Origin: Actinomadura alba | Lineage (GTDB): Bacteria; Actinomycetota; Actinomycetes; Streptosporangiales; Streptosporangiaceae | Direction: 5' to 3' | NCBI RefSeq assembly: GCF_014323705.1 | Contig: NZ_JABVEC010000030.1 | Location: 1-64,000 of the forward strand | DNA length: 64,000 bases | The notes under the pieces: generated by a model | The model's input: the letters and a program-made list of their open reading frames with translations, nothing else | Databases searched by the model: none | Told to the model about the DNA's origin: nothing | Position numbers and translations under genes: made by a program | Shown here: positions 43,416 to 52,665 of the stretch, piece after piece | Numbering within the stretch: position 1 is the stretch's first letter | Layout of the letters: each line of letters begins with the position of its first letter

Positions 43416-44327
43416 ATGCGGGCCGATCGTGAGATCATCGGCGCCATGCTGAAAGAGCACAGGCGCTTGGTGACGCTGGCGCGTCGGCACCTGCCGCCGG
43501 CGGTGGCGGAACGTTGGATCGCTTTGATGAGGCCTGCTGTTCGGCTCCGAACCCGTCAGGAAGGCCAGAAGCTCGTAGGTCAGCTGGGTGGTCTCCCAGC
43601 TCTGCCCGATGGCCTGCCCTGGCCGGAGTGGGAGGGCGAGGGGTCGTTGGGCTTCGTCGCGTTGATCGACTGCGGGCGTCTGCCGCTGGATCGGCTCGAC
43701 ATCGCGCTCCCGGACAGCGGCACGCTGCTGTTCTTCTACTTCGACCCTGAGGACGGCTACTTCGATCCGGAGTACCCGCCGAGGGCCGTCGAGGGTAGGA
43801 ACCCAGAGACGCTCGCCGGGGCGCGCGTCATCCACATACCTGCCGGCGTGCCGACCACCGAACGTGCCGCGCCTGCTGACATCGACCCGTACGACCACGT
43901 TCCCCTCACCGCGGAACTCATTTCCACCGGTCCGGACTGGGAGCACCCCGCCCTGCGGGCGGCGGTCCGCGCTCTGTCCGATGACGACCGCGCATTCATG
44001 AACGGCCATGGCAACAGCGACCCGTTCCGAATGGCACTGTCCAAGCCGCCACAGTTGCCTCAGCATCGGATCGGCGGCTATGCCTACCCAGTGCAGGGAG
44101 CGGTCGAACTCGACGTGGCGGCCACGCAACTCGGCGGTGGGACCCCCGTGGATGACACAGCCTGGGAGAAAGAAGCACGGCGTTGGACGCTGCTCGCTCA
44201 AATCGATACCGACGACGAGGCTGGGATGATGTGGGGTGATGTCGGTTCTCTGTACTGGCTGATCAAGCCAGAGGATCTGGCCGCCGGTAGATTCGATGCG
44301 GCCTCCTTCACCTGGCAGTGCAGCTGA
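43416..44327 (+). CDS. DUF1963 (YwqG-like) protein
   Basis: This protein of about 303 residues has the DUF1963 order: KLVGQLGGLPALPDGLPWPE near residue 50, SLGFVALIDCGRLPLDRLDI, ALPDSGTLLFFYFDPED, then HRIGGYAYPVQG and a C-terminal LLAQIDTDDEAGMMWGDVGS and LYWLIKPEDL. The family is common in polymorphic-toxin loci as an immunity or accessory protein. ATG 43416 is used, and ATG 43446 is an alternative without extra support. Confidence 0.85.
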   Translation: MRADREIIGAMLKEHRRLVTLARRHLPPAVAERWIALMRPAVRLRTRQEGQKLVGQLGGLPALPDGLPWPEWEGEGSLGFVALIDCGRLPLDRLDIALPDSGTLLFFYFDPEDGYFDPEYPPRAVEGRNPETLAGARVIHIPAGVPTTERAAPADIDPYDHVPLTAELISTGPDWEHPALRAAVRALSDDDRAFMNGHGNSDPFRMALSKPPQLPQHRIGGYAYPVQGAVELDVAATQLGGGTPVDDTAWEKEARRWTLLAQIDTDDEAGMMWGDVGSLYWLIKPEDLAAGRFDAASFTWQCS

Positions 44328-44482
44328 ATGAGTACGAGAAGTCGCTGGCGAGATGAGCCGCAAGTCCCGTTGGGCGCGTTCTGAGGCCGGGACAGTACGT
44401 AGCGCAGCATGAAGGCCGCCGGACGTTGTCGGCGGCCGGCCGTATGGTCCCCGCGGTCCAAGGCGATGGATGGGGAGGGATC

Positions 44483-45054
44483 GTGGGGGATTGGTTTCAG
44501 ACGATCGTGGACGTCCAGGCGGCATCCGGGGAGGCAGAGGCTCTGGCGGCGGACGTGCGGGACTGGCTGATCTCTTCGGGGGTCGTGTCAGCCGAGCGCA
44601 CCGACTGCGTCCTTGGTAGCGACCTCGGATACCCGCCCGGTCCGCGCGTCGATGAGGTGGTGGACAACTCGGGCTGCAGCTTGCCCTGGCAGAACGTCTC
44701 CGCCAACGGCCTGGACATCATTACCGGCCGGACCATATTCCACGCGTGGCAGGGCGGGCCCCGGTCGTCACCTGCCCGCACTGCGCGGCGGAAGTCGAAC
44801 TGGTCGACGAGGCATGGGAGCCCTTCGACGAAGTCCTGAACGGCTGGGCCGAGGGACGTGATGCCATCATTGCCTGCCCAGCCTGCGCGCAGCCGGTCGA
44901 ACCGACCTCATGGAAGTGGGCCGACGACTACTTCGCACTCGGGCATCTGGGTTTCACGTTCTGGAACTGGCCACCGCTGCGGCCCGAGTTCGTCGCCGAG
45001 TTCACCCATCGCCTGGGCGGCCACCGCACTGTGCTGCTCGCTGGCAAGTCCTGA
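44483..45054 (+). pseudogene. zinc-ribbon protein split by a frameshift
   Basis: The gene starts at GTG 44483 after GGGGAGGG (MGDWFQTIVDVQA). It reads well to ITGRTIFHAWQGG at about 44755, then continues in the -1 frame as RAPVVTCPHCAAEVELVDEA to FVAEFTHRLGGHRTVLLAG. Two CxxC pairs (CPHC, CPAC) suggest a zinc ribbon. The junction reads GGCGGGCCCC, where one base has probably been lost. It is not a known slippery heptamer. It may be a recent pseudogene or a sequencing error. Confidence 0.65.
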
Positions 45055-45205
45055 TCGCCGGGCCGCACGACACTTCGTCGTGGAGGTACCGACAGGCGGC
45101 TGTGCACGTTGAAACAGTTGCAAGCCGTCCGGGGCCGCTGGCGCGGCGCATCGGCGACGTGAAACGGTCCTGTCTTTAACCAGATCACACGGGGTGAGGT
45201 TTGCT

Positions 45206-45412
45206 TCAGGTCAGGTCGTGTCGGCCGGCTTTGGCGTACGCGGTGAAGGTCTTCCATTCGCCGGGAGTGAAGGTGAGTTCGGGGCCGCCTGGGTCCTTGC
45301 TGTCTCGTACCCCGATGGCGGCGTAGAGGTCTGCGACCTCTACGCACTGGTCGCCGGACGAGCCGCTGCGGCTGCTCTTGCGCCATTGGGCGGACGAGAC
45401 ATCGAACGTCAT
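45206..45412 (-). CDS. DUF397 protein
   Basis: This 68-residue protein shows the full DUF397 pattern: AQWRKSSRSGSSGDQCVEVA, then VRDSKDPGGPELTFTPGEWK. DUF397 proteins pair with XRE/DUF5753 regulators across actinomycetes and influence development. The ATG overlaps the stop of the upstream regulator (ATGA), as usual for the pair. Confidence 0.92.
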   Translation of the reverse strand: MTFDVSSAQWRKSSRSGSSGDQCVEVADLYAAIGVRDSKDPGGPELTFTPGEWKTFTAYAKAGRHDLT

Positions 45413-46217
45413 GGCATGTCCTCCAAGACCGTGCGGATCAGTTTCTCCGAGTCAGCGGCGGGCAACGCGACGGACCCGATTCGATCGAAGAGTACTCCGA
45501 GCTCGCTCACCTGGCTGCCCGGCTCGATCACCCGGCCGAGGCCGTTCTCGCCGACCGCGTATCCGACGTCCGGTTCGTTGTGGAAGCCCAGGACGGTGAA
45601 CGGTGCGGTCGGATAGATCGGGACCCCGTCCGGGACGATCCTGACGGTGATGTTGGGCTCGTGGATCGCCTCCAGGAGCCGCTCCAGCTGTGGCCGCATG
45701 ATGGCCGGGCCGCCGACAGTCCGGTGGATCACCGAGTGGTCCAACAGCACGACCAGCCACGGCGGGTCGTCGCGCCGCAGGATCTCCTGCCGGTCCATTC
45801 GCGCCGCGACGATCTCGGCGAGTTTGTCCGCCCGCAGCCCGGCTCGCACGATCTCGCGTGCGTACTCCTCGGTCTGGAGCAATCCGGTGACCAGGAAGTT
45901 CTCGTAGATCTTGATGGAGGAGGCGAGGGTCTCCTGCTCTGTGTACTCCCAGAAGTCGGAGGGATCCCTGACTCACGTTTGATGCCGGCGTAGATGCCCT
46001 CGAAGAACTGGACCAGGTCGAATGCCTTGTCCATGCCTTTGGAGAGCCGGAGAGTCGGCGGCCGGTAGCAGTTCTCCACCGCTCCGATGAGCTTGCCCGA
46101 CACCACCACGTCGGGATGACCGCCAAGGTCGGCCTGTGTCATCTTCGCAGCAATGCGCATCCGCCTGAGCTGTACGGCATTTGGACGCCGAGGAAACCTG
46201 AGGTACTTGGGTGCCAT
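45409..46217 (-). pseudogene. XRE-family regulator with DUF5753, frameshifted
   Basis: The start is ATG 46217. The HTH half (NAVQLRRMRIAAKMTQADLG, ENCYRPPTLRL) runs to GIKRESGIPP near 45965. The expected continuation DPSDFWEYTEQETLASSIKI, then VTGLLQTEEYAREIV and the full DUF5753 domain, is in another frame. A single indel near 45962-45972 explains this. If real, the regulator is split and the partner DUF397 gene would have lost normal coupling. Confidence 0.7.
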
Positions 46218-46234
46218 GGCAATGGACGTGGGTG

Positions 46235-46519
46235 ATGACCGTGACCGCAGGAACCAAACGCCGAGCGCCGCTGAAGATCGATCCCGCGGCGGATGAGCTG
46301 ATCTCGCCGGCAGCACACTTCCTCGGCATGACCAAGAAGGATTTTGTCACCGATGCCGCCAAGGCCTATCTGGAGCAGCGGCGCGAAGAAATCCGCCGGG
46401 GGATGATTGAGGCCATGAAGGTGCTGGACGGCTCGCTCACCTCAAGTGTCGCGATGCTGACCGGCCTGTCGCCCGAGCGGATCGAACAACTCGGTGGCGT
46501 CGGCGACTGGGAGGACTGA
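46235..46519 (+). CDS. small RHH-like protein, antitoxin-like
   Basis: This 94-residue protein begins MTVTAGTKRRAPLKIDPAAD and contains FLGMTKKDFVTDAAKAYLEQ, close to a ribbon-helix-helix or DUF1778-type antitoxin, followed by a helical tail. No toxin lies downstream. Its start is only 17 bp from the divergent XRE start, so the two share one tiny control region. Confidence 0.6.
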   Translation: MTVTAGTKRRAPLKIDPAADELISPAAHFLGMTKKDFVTDAAKAYLEQRREEIRRGMIEAMKVLDGSLTSSVAMLTGLSPERIEQLGGVGDWED

Positions 46520-46689
46520 TTCCGTGCCGGTCCGCCCTACCCTCCGGTGCCTGCGTGAGGACCTGGGATGATCGCGCCGTGCATCGCCTGCATCGCCCTA
46601 GCCAGTGCGGCGACTTCCTGGGCCAGACCCACCGACGGACGCTTCAACGCAGGTCCGTACGGCTCAGCGCACACATCGCGAGACGGCCG

Positions 46690-47541
46690 TCACTTAGAGC
46701 ACCCGCGGGTCGATACCGCTAGAGAACGGTCATGACCATCCCTGGCGGAAGGGGCGACCTCATCTGCTGTGAGCGCATAGCCGAGGTTTGGGTCGTCAAT
46801 GTGGTCGGCGAACACCACGCCGTAGACGGTGCCGTCCGTCGCGAGTAGCGGAGCACCGGACATGCCCTGCTCGACTTTGCCCTTGATCCCATAGATCCGG
46901 CGGGTGACCTGGCCTGCGTGGTAGATGTCTGGTCCATGGGCTCGTTGTTCGGCTCGAATCCAAGCGGCGCCTGCGGACAGTGAGGTGTCGTTTTTCCGGA
47001 ATCCGGCTATAACAGCGCTGTCACCGGGACGGGCTCCGAAGTTGAACTTCAATCTGGGAAGCGTCAGGCCAGGGACGCGGAGTACGGCGAGGTCGCGGCG
47101 TGGGTCGTACAGAACCACCATGGCCCGATAGCGAACACCGTTCTTTGTGATCGCCTCGATGCCGCGACGTGCTCCGGCAACGGTGTGGGCATTGATCATT
47201 ACGCGTTCGTGTGCGTACACGAACCCGGTGCCATGCAGAGAGTGCTGACACTGCGGCGCCGATCCCACGATCCGCACAATGCTCTGCCTGGCCGCCGTCA
47301 GCCCCGGGGATGTGGGCAAGGCCTCATCTGGCTCTGGCTCATTCGGGCCAGTCTTCGCAGGGCCCGTCAAGGGTTGTGGGGCCGACCTCGACGGCACCGC
47401 GGAAGTATGCGTCCAGAGCACTACGCCGAGCGCTGTGAGAATGAGGACAAGGGTCAGGGCCATGACGAAGGCGAGCACGTAAAGTCTCCGCGCTGATCTG
47501 GCCGGGGCGGGCGGTGCTACGGAAAGTTCGGTGGCCGGCAT
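46690..47541 (-). CDS. membrane-anchored trypsin-like serine protease, MarP-like
   Basis: This 283-residue protein has one membrane helix at about 20-43, a Pro-rich linker, then a trypsin-fold domain with His119 in MINAHTVAG, Asp150 in YDPRRDLAVL and Ser228 in EQGMSGAPLL. The domain reads like MarP-type acid-resistance proteases (ARQSIVRIVG, GTGFVYAHERVM, GVVFADHIDDPNLGYALTAD). The multi-span CvpA-like N-terminal part usual for MarP is replaced by a single anchor, and the usual GNSGGPL is GMSGAPL. ATG 47541 lacks a clear RBS. Confidence 0.8.
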   Translation of the reverse strand: MPATELSVAPPAPARSARRLYVLAFVMALTLVLILTALGVVLWTHTSAVPSRSAPQPLTGPAKTGPNEPEPDEALPTSPGLTAARQSIVRIVGSAPQCQHSLHGTGFVYAHERVMINAHTVAGARRGIEAITKNGVRYRAMVVLYDPRRDLAVLRVPGLTLPRLKFNFGARPGDSAVIAGFRKNDTSLSAGAAWIRAEQRAHGPDIYHAGQVTRRIYGIKGKVEQGMSGAPLLATDGTVYGVVFADHIDDPNLGYALTADEVAPSARDGHDRSLAVSTRGCSK

Positions 47542-47640
47542 GGTCGATACGCCATCAGATCCCGGCCAGTCGTGTCCAGCATGACGGAGAACCTCTGCCC
47601 ACGACCGATGATGGCACGAGGTGATCCACCTCGTTCTTCT

Positions 47641-47686
47641 AGGAGAACGTGATTTCCACGGGTGGCCTCCGGGCGAAGGATGATCG
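47641..47686 (-). repeat. duplicated 5' end of the YcxB-like gene
   Basis: About 46 bp match the start region of the YcxB-like gene (36414-36459) at roughly 85%, including RBS and start. On the minus strand it encodes V-E-I-T-F-S and then a stop. It is a leftover of a second copy. Confidence 0.65.
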
Positions 47687-47769
47687 TGCACGAAGAATGT
47701 CATAGCCGTGCTCCATGCTCTGGCCATGGGTTTTGGGGGTTCTTCATCGTGGCGCGTTCGGAGGAACCG

Positions 47770-48240
47770 TTGACCGACCTGGGCGGTTCAGGAGCTGTGC
47801 TCGCCCACGCACGAGTTCGAGTGGCGCGGAGTAGTAGACGGCTGTCACAGGGACGGGCCCTGGCAGATCGCCCAAGTGAGCAGGGGAGACCCGGATGCCC
47901 TCGAGTGGTTGGCCGAGCGTCTGCGCACTGAGACCGGAGCACCCGCGCTGACGATCTATGTACAGGACAGCGACTCGGGTACATCGTCGCGTCGAGTCCT
48001 ACGGGGGCGGGTTGGGAGGGATATCTCGCCCCCGACATCGCCGTCGAGGGTTACGACATGCTCCCCTTGGAGATGACGACCGAGCAGATCGCACATGCTG
48101 AGGCCGATTGGGCGGTGGAGGCGGAGCGTCGGCCTGCCGACGTCACGGTGATCGCCACGGCGCTGGCCGAAAGCCCCGGCCCGTTCGGGGAGGGCGTGGA
48201 CGCCTTCATGGCGACCTTAGGGTTCCGTTTCGACGAGTAG
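47770..48240 (+). pseudogene. decayed immunity-type gene with two frameshifts
   Basis: TTG 47770 follows GGAGGA. Joining frames gives ELCSPTHEFEWRGVVDGCHR, then DPDALEWLAERLRTETGAPA and LTIYVQDSDSG, shift near 47978, then YIVASSPTGAGWEGYLAPDI and EQIAHAEADWAVEAE to the end at FMATLGFRFDE. Breaks lie near 47790 and 47978. The intact form looks like small proteins found beside DUF1963/SUKH genes. It is not functional as read. Confidence 0.6.
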
Positions 48241-48380
48241 CGGATCCTGGCCGCCTTCTGCCTCGCACTTGGGCAGCGCGGCTTCTCGTCCATGCTCGTT
48301 CACCCGAGCGCCGGATGATCTACACCGGGGCGGCAAGCCCCTCACCCGTGAACAGGACGGCTACCACTCCACCTACCGCT

Positions 48381-49196
48381 TTAGGGGACGCGGGCGACGC
48401 CGCACAGCATGGAAACATCACTGATGGCCGGTCGTTGTTCCGGAGGGGTGTCGGGGCGCCATTCGACGACCGATGTGATCCCTGGCGAGAGAAGTTGCAG
48501 CCCGGTGAAGAAACGAGCGAACTCCTGCTGGGACCGGAGCCGGAAGGGCACTCCGCTCCGCTGGTTCGCCGCCTCCGCCTCCACGAGTTCCTCCGTCGTG
48601 AGGTGGTCATTGGTCGCGTGGGTCATGACCACGTAACTGCCCGAGGGGAGTATCCCGCGTAGGTGCTCAATGATCTCGTAGGGCTGGTGCTCGTCGGTGA
48701 TGAAGTGCATGGTCGCGACCAGCATCAGCGCCATCGGCCGGGACATGTCCAGGGTGCGCAACAGGTCCGGATGTGAAGTGATCTTGTCGGGCTCGCGCAG
48801 GTCGGCTTCGAGGTAGGCGGTGGCTCCTTGCGGGGCGCTCGTGAGCAGCGCACGGGCGTGCACCAAGACGATCGGATCGTTGTCGACGTAGACGATACGT
48901 GACTCCGGCACGACGGCCTGGGCGATCTCGTGGACGTTGCCCGCCGAGGGCAACCCGGTGCCGATGTCGATGAACTGGTCGATCCCCGCCTCCTCGACCA
49001 GATAGGTCACCACCCGCCTGAGGAACCGGCGGTTCTCCACCGCCGCGAGACGGACGGTCGGGAAGCCCGATGCGACCACGTTGGCGGAGGCCCGGTCGGC
49101 CGCGAAGTTGTCCTTGCCGCCGAGCCAGTAGTTGTACCTGCGGGCGGGATGTGCCTTCGCCGGGTCGATTCCGCTGGGTACCTGCTCAGAGCACAC
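48381..49196 (-). CDS. Methyltransf_19 (DUF574) SAM-dependent methyltransferase
   Basis: This 271-residue protein shows the family start IDPAKAHPARRYNYWLGGKD, the SAM site FIDIGTGLPSAGNVHEIAQ, RIVYVDNDPIVLVHARALL and the end SVVEWRPDTPPEQRP. The family is abundant in actinomycetes and often neighbours XRE/DUF397 regulators. The substrates are unknown. The start is GTG 49196 with GAGG upstream. Confidence 0.92.
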   Translation of the reverse strand: MCSEQVPSGIDPAKAHPARRYNYWLGGKDNFAADRASANVVASGFPTVRLAAVENRRFLRRVVTYLVEEAGIDQFIDIGTGLPSAGNVHEIAQAVVPESRIVYVDNDPIVLVHARALLTSAPQGATAYLEADLREPDKITSHPDLLRTLDMSRPMALMLVATMHFITDEHQPYEIIEHLRGILPSGSYVVMTHATNDHLTTEELVEAEAANQRSGVPFRLRSQQEFARFFTGLQLLSPGITSVVEWRPDTPPEQRPAISDVSMLCGVARVP

Positions 49197-49383
49197 GACG
49201 AACCTCGATCTTCAGGGCTGGCGGGACGCTTGATCGTCCCCATTGTGCATGTCTTCGGCGCACGCGTGGCGGGCACACACGCCCTTCTGGACTGAGAACC
49301 GGTGGCATATCCGCTTAAGTCAGGACATGATCGTCCACACGCGGCGGTGACGAGCCGGCAACCACGATCCGGAAAGGCGGGCC

Positions 49384-50565
49384 ATGAACCTGTCCTACAG
49401 CCCGTTCGACCTCGATATTCAGGACGACCCTTACCCGGTGTACACGCGCCTGCGGGAAGAGGCGCCGGTGTACCGGAACGAGACGGACGACCTGTGGGTG
49501 TTGTCCAGGCATGCCGACGTGGTGGCGGCCCTGCGTGATTCGAGCCGGTTCTCCAGCATCAACGGACTACGGATCGAACCCGCTTTCTGGGGGCCGGATG
49601 CGGAGAAGTTCTTCTCGTTCGTCGCCATGGACCCGCCCAAGCACACGCGGATGCGGGGGCTGGTGTCGCGGGCCTTCACCCAGCGTCGCGTACAGGAACT
49701 GCAGCCGCGACTCCGCCAGATCGCTCATTCCCACCTTCAGCCACTCGTGGAAGCCGGAACGTTCGACCTGATGACCGACTTCGCCGCCCGGTTCCCCACG
49801 GATGTGATCTCCGAACTCGTCGGCGTCCCCGAGGCCGACCGCGACAAGCTGCGCGACCTGGGGATGGCCATCATGTACCGGGAGGACGGATCCACCGATC
49901 TGCCCCCGGAGGCCTTCGCGGCCATCGGCGAGCTGGTCGGGTACTACACCGAACTGACCATCGAACGCGCCGGCGAGCGGCGAGATGATCTGTTGTCCGG
50001 ACTGCTGGACGCGGCCGACGGAGACGACAGGCTCACTCCGGAGGAGATCGTCGGAGTGTTGATCCTCCTCGTGGGCGCGGGTATCGAGACCACGATGCTG
50101 CTGCTCGGCAACGCTTGGCACGCCGCTTGGCAGCATCCCGAGCAGCGGGCCAAGGCGTTCGCGGGGCGCGTCGAGGACTGGGTGGAGGAGAGCCTGCGGT
50201 TCGACCCGCCGACCCAGGCGATCGCGCGCACCACCACTGAGGAGATCGAGTTGCACGGTGTGACGATCCCGGCTGAGGCACGCATCCTCCTGCTCACCGG
50301 CTCGGCGAACCGGGATCCGCGCGTCTTCCCCGAGCCCGATCGTTTCGACCTCGACCGGGACACGGGACCCTCGGTCGCTCTCGGCAGCGGGCGTCACCAC
50401 TGCCTCGGCGCGAACCTCGGCCGCCTCGAGGCGCGCATAGCGCTCCAGGGGATCGTCGATGCCATCGCCGACTACGAGATCGACGCCGAACGAGTGCGGC
50501 GCGTGTACTCCTCCAATGACCGCGGCTTCGCATCCCTGCCCACCCGGGTGACCGCTCATCGGTGA
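49384..50565 (+). CDS. cytochrome P450
   Basis: This 393-residue soluble bacterial P450 has the heme-thiolate Cys340 in GSGRHHCLGANLG, the ExxR pair Glu269/Arg272, the I-helix oxygen motif GAGIETT (231-237), and a C-helix MDPPKHTRMRGLVSRAFT. Phe of the usual FGxG heme motif is Leu here (ALGSG). AAAGG precedes the ATG. No ferredoxin or biosynthetic genes are adjacent, so the substrate is open. Confidence 0.95.
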   Translation: MNLSYSPFDLDIQDDPYPVYTRLREEAPVYRNETDDLWVLSRHADVVAALRDSSRFSSINGLRIEPAFWGPDAEKFFSFVAMDPPKHTRMRGLVSRAFTQRRVQELQPRLRQIAHSHLQPLVEAGTFDLMTDFAARFPTDVISELVGVPEADRDKLRDLGMAIMYREDGSTDLPPEAFAAIGELVGYYTELTIERAGERRDDLLSGLLDAADGDDRLTPEEIVGVLILLVGAGIETTMLLLGNAWHAAWQHPEQRAKAFAGRVEDWVEESLRFDPPTQAIARTTTEEIELHGVTIPAEARILLLTGSANRDPRVFPEPDRFDLDRDTGPSVALGSGRHHCLGANLGRLEARIALQGIVDAIADYEIDAERVRRVYSSNDRGFASLPTRVTAHR

Positions 50566-50618
50566 CGACCGGCGGACGTGCGAGACCCCGCCCTCCACGT
50601 TCCGGTGCGGCCGCCGAC

Positions 50619-51269
50619 TCAGGCGATCCCGTTCTGGTGGGCGTAGATGACGGCGTGGATTCGGTCCCGCAGCCCGAGCTTGGCCAGGATGCGGCTGACG
50701 TGGGTCTTGACGGTGCCCTCGGTGACGTAGAGCCGCTCGGCGATCTCCTGGTTGGACATGCCCTCGGCGATGAGCGCCAGCACGTCCCGCTCCCGTACGG
50801 TCAGGACGGCCAGCCCCGTCGTGTCCACGATGCGCGGCGCAGTGTCGACGAAGTGCTTGATCAGGCGGCGGGTGACCGTGGGCGCCGCGACGTTCTGACC
50901 GGCCGCGACCGTACGGACGGCGGTGACCAGGTCGACGGCGAGGGTGTCCTTCAGCAGGAATCCGGCCGCTCCGGCGTGCAGTCCGGCGTAGATGTACTCG
51001 TCGAGGTCGAACGTGGTCAGGATGATCACGTGCGGTGGGCGATCCGCGGGCGCCGCGGCCCGGAGGCGGCGGGTCGCCTCGATGCCGTCGATGCCGGGCA
51101 TCCGGACGTCCATGAGCACCACGTCGGGCTCGGTCCGGGCCGTGACCTTGAGCGCACCCAGGCCGTCGGCGGCCTCCCCGGCGACGACGATGTCGCCGGT
51201 CTCATCGAGGATCATGCGGAAGCCGGTGCGGACCAGGGCCTGGTCGTCGGCGATCACGACGCGGATCAT
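50619..51269 (-). CDS. NarL-type response regulator
   Basis: This 216-residue protein has a receiver domain with acidic pocket ADD (8-9) and phospho-acceptor Asp54 in VLMDVRMPG, and Lys in LLKD, followed by a LuxR HTH (LTVRERDVLALIAEGMSNQE, TVKTHVSRILAKLGL). It overlaps the upstream kinase gene by four bases, so the two form one two-component system. The efflux genes starting at 52.7 kb, divergent from the kinase, are the likely targets. Confidence 0.95.
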   Translation of the reverse strand: MIRVVIADDQALVRTGFRMILDETGDIVVAGEAADGLGALKVTARTEPDVVLMDVRMPGIDGIEATRRLRAAAPADRPPHVIILTTFDLDEYIYAGLHAGAAGFLLKDTLAVDLVTAVRTVAAGQNVAAPTVTRRLIKHFVDTAPRIVDTTGLAVLTVRERDVLALIAEGMSNQEIAERLYVTEGTVKTHVSRILAKLGLRDRIHAVIYAHQNGIA

Positions 51270-52555
51270 GCCGGGATCTCCAGGGGCAGGGTCGTGCTCA
51301 CCTCGAAGCCGCCGTGGTCGGCGGGGCCGGCGTGCAGGGTGCCGCCGAGGGCGGTCACGCGTTCGGTGATGCCGCGCAGGCCGTTGCCGAACACCGGCGG
51401 AGCGCAGGTAGTCCCGGTGTCATGCACTCGGATCCGCAGCCGATCGGTGGCGAAGTCGAGCTCCACGCCGCAGCTGCTGCCGGGGTCGGCATGCTTGAGC
51501 GTGTTGGTGAGGGCCTCCTGGATGATCCGGTAGGCCGACAACTCGACCCCAGTGGGGAGCGTGGCCGGTTCGCCGGTGAGGTGAAAGGCGACCGGAGTAC
51601 CGCTGGATCGGACCCGTTCGATGAGCTCGGGAAGTGCCGCCAGGCTCGGCTGGGGTGTGAGGGCCGGCCCGGGCTCGGAGCGCACCAGGCCGAGGAGCCG
51701 GCGCATCTCGGCCAGCGAGGCCCGCCCCGTGGTGATGACGTTGGTGAGGGCGACCTCGCTGCGCTCGGGATGGCGGCGCAGCGCGGCCTGCGCTCCCTGG
51801 GCTTGGACGACCATCACCGACAGCCCGTGCGCGACGACGTCGTGGAGTTCGCGGGTGATCCGGCCGCGTTCGGTGGCCACCGCGAGGGCGGTGCGCTGCT
51901 CCTGCTCACGTTCGAGGTCCGCGGCCCGGGCCTCGAGCGTCGCGAGGTGCGCCCTGCGGGTCCGCGCGTTGTCACCGGCCGCCCACGCGATGGCGAGCAG
52001 CAGGGCGGGTACGACGCCGAGCCAGGCCGCCTGCGCGATCGGGTCGCCATTGGACTCTGTCATAGGCGGGGCGTTGAAGGTGAACTTGCCGGCTTTACGC
52101 AACAGGGCGAACTCGCCCGACGTGACGGCCAGGTTGATCCCGTACAGGCCGGCCTCGATGGCGATGAGCGCCGCCACCGAGACGCGCCTGCTCCGGGCGG
52201 TGCCGGCCAGCGTGAACAGGGTGACCAGCGTCACCAGGTCGAGGGGCAGGTGCGGGATGAGGGGGCTCATCACGTGCCCTGCCGTGCCCGCCGCGGCGAG
52301 TGCCAGGGCCGTCACCGGCCAGCGGTGGCGGAGGAAGACCGCCGCCACCGTCGGCACCGTGGCCAGCCACCACCAGAGGACCTGCTCCTGCCACTCCTGC
52401 ACCGAGCGGAAGTCCTTGTAGAGCATCGGCCCCTCGGGCGTGCCCAGCAGCACACCGGAGCCCATCAGCAGGTTCGCCCCGAGCACCACGGCGACCAGCC
52501 CGCAGTCGAGCAGCAGCGTTCGCGCGCCGGCCGGCGACCTCCAGTACACCCGCAT
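51266..52555 (-). CDS. sensor histidine kinase (HisKA_3 type)
   Basis: This 429-residue kinase has four to five membrane helices in the first 195 residues, a coiled coil (about 203-228), the H box RGRITRELHDVVAHGLSVMV with His238, and a HATPase_c end (NTLKHADPGSSCGVEL, FGNGLRGITERVTALGG). This DesK/LiaS-like layout senses membrane or cell-wall stress. It pairs with the NarL-type regulator. Confidence 0.94.
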   Translation of the reverse strand: MRVYWRSPAGARTLLLDCGLVAVVLGANLLMGSGVLLGTPEGPMLYKDFRSVQEWQEQVLWWWLATVPTVAAVFLRHRWPVTALALAAAGTAGHVMSPLIPHLPLDLVTLVTLFTLAGTARSRRVSVAALIAIEAGLYGINLAVTSGEFALLRKAGKFTFNAPPMTESNGDPIAQAAWLGVVPALLLAIAWAAGDNARTRRAHLATLEARAADLEREQEQRTALAVATERGRITRELHDVVAHGLSVMVVQAQGAQAALRRHPERSEVALTNVITTGRASLAEMRRLLGLVRSEPGPALTPQPSLAALPELIERVRSSGTPVAFHLTGEPATLPTGVELSAYRIIQEALTNTLKHADPGSSCGVELDFATDRLRIRVHDTGTTCAPPVFGNGLRGITERVTALGGTLHAGPADHGGFEVSTTLPLEIPA

Positions 52556-52665
52556 GGGGGCAGGCTATGCGTCCGAAGATCGCAGGGTATCTGTCGTGAG
52601 ATATACATCGGAGTCCGCCGGGCGGCAGACGCGGCACCACTGTGGCGGGCGGCAGCCTCTGGAGC

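Noticed and set aside
44740..44765. Programmed -1 frameshift in the zinc-ribbon gene
   Set aside because: No X-XXY-YYZ heptamer in the right frame. An indel is simpler.
47185..47496. Plus-strand frame opposite the MarP-like protease
   Set aside because: Shadow of the protease gene with no coding character of its own.
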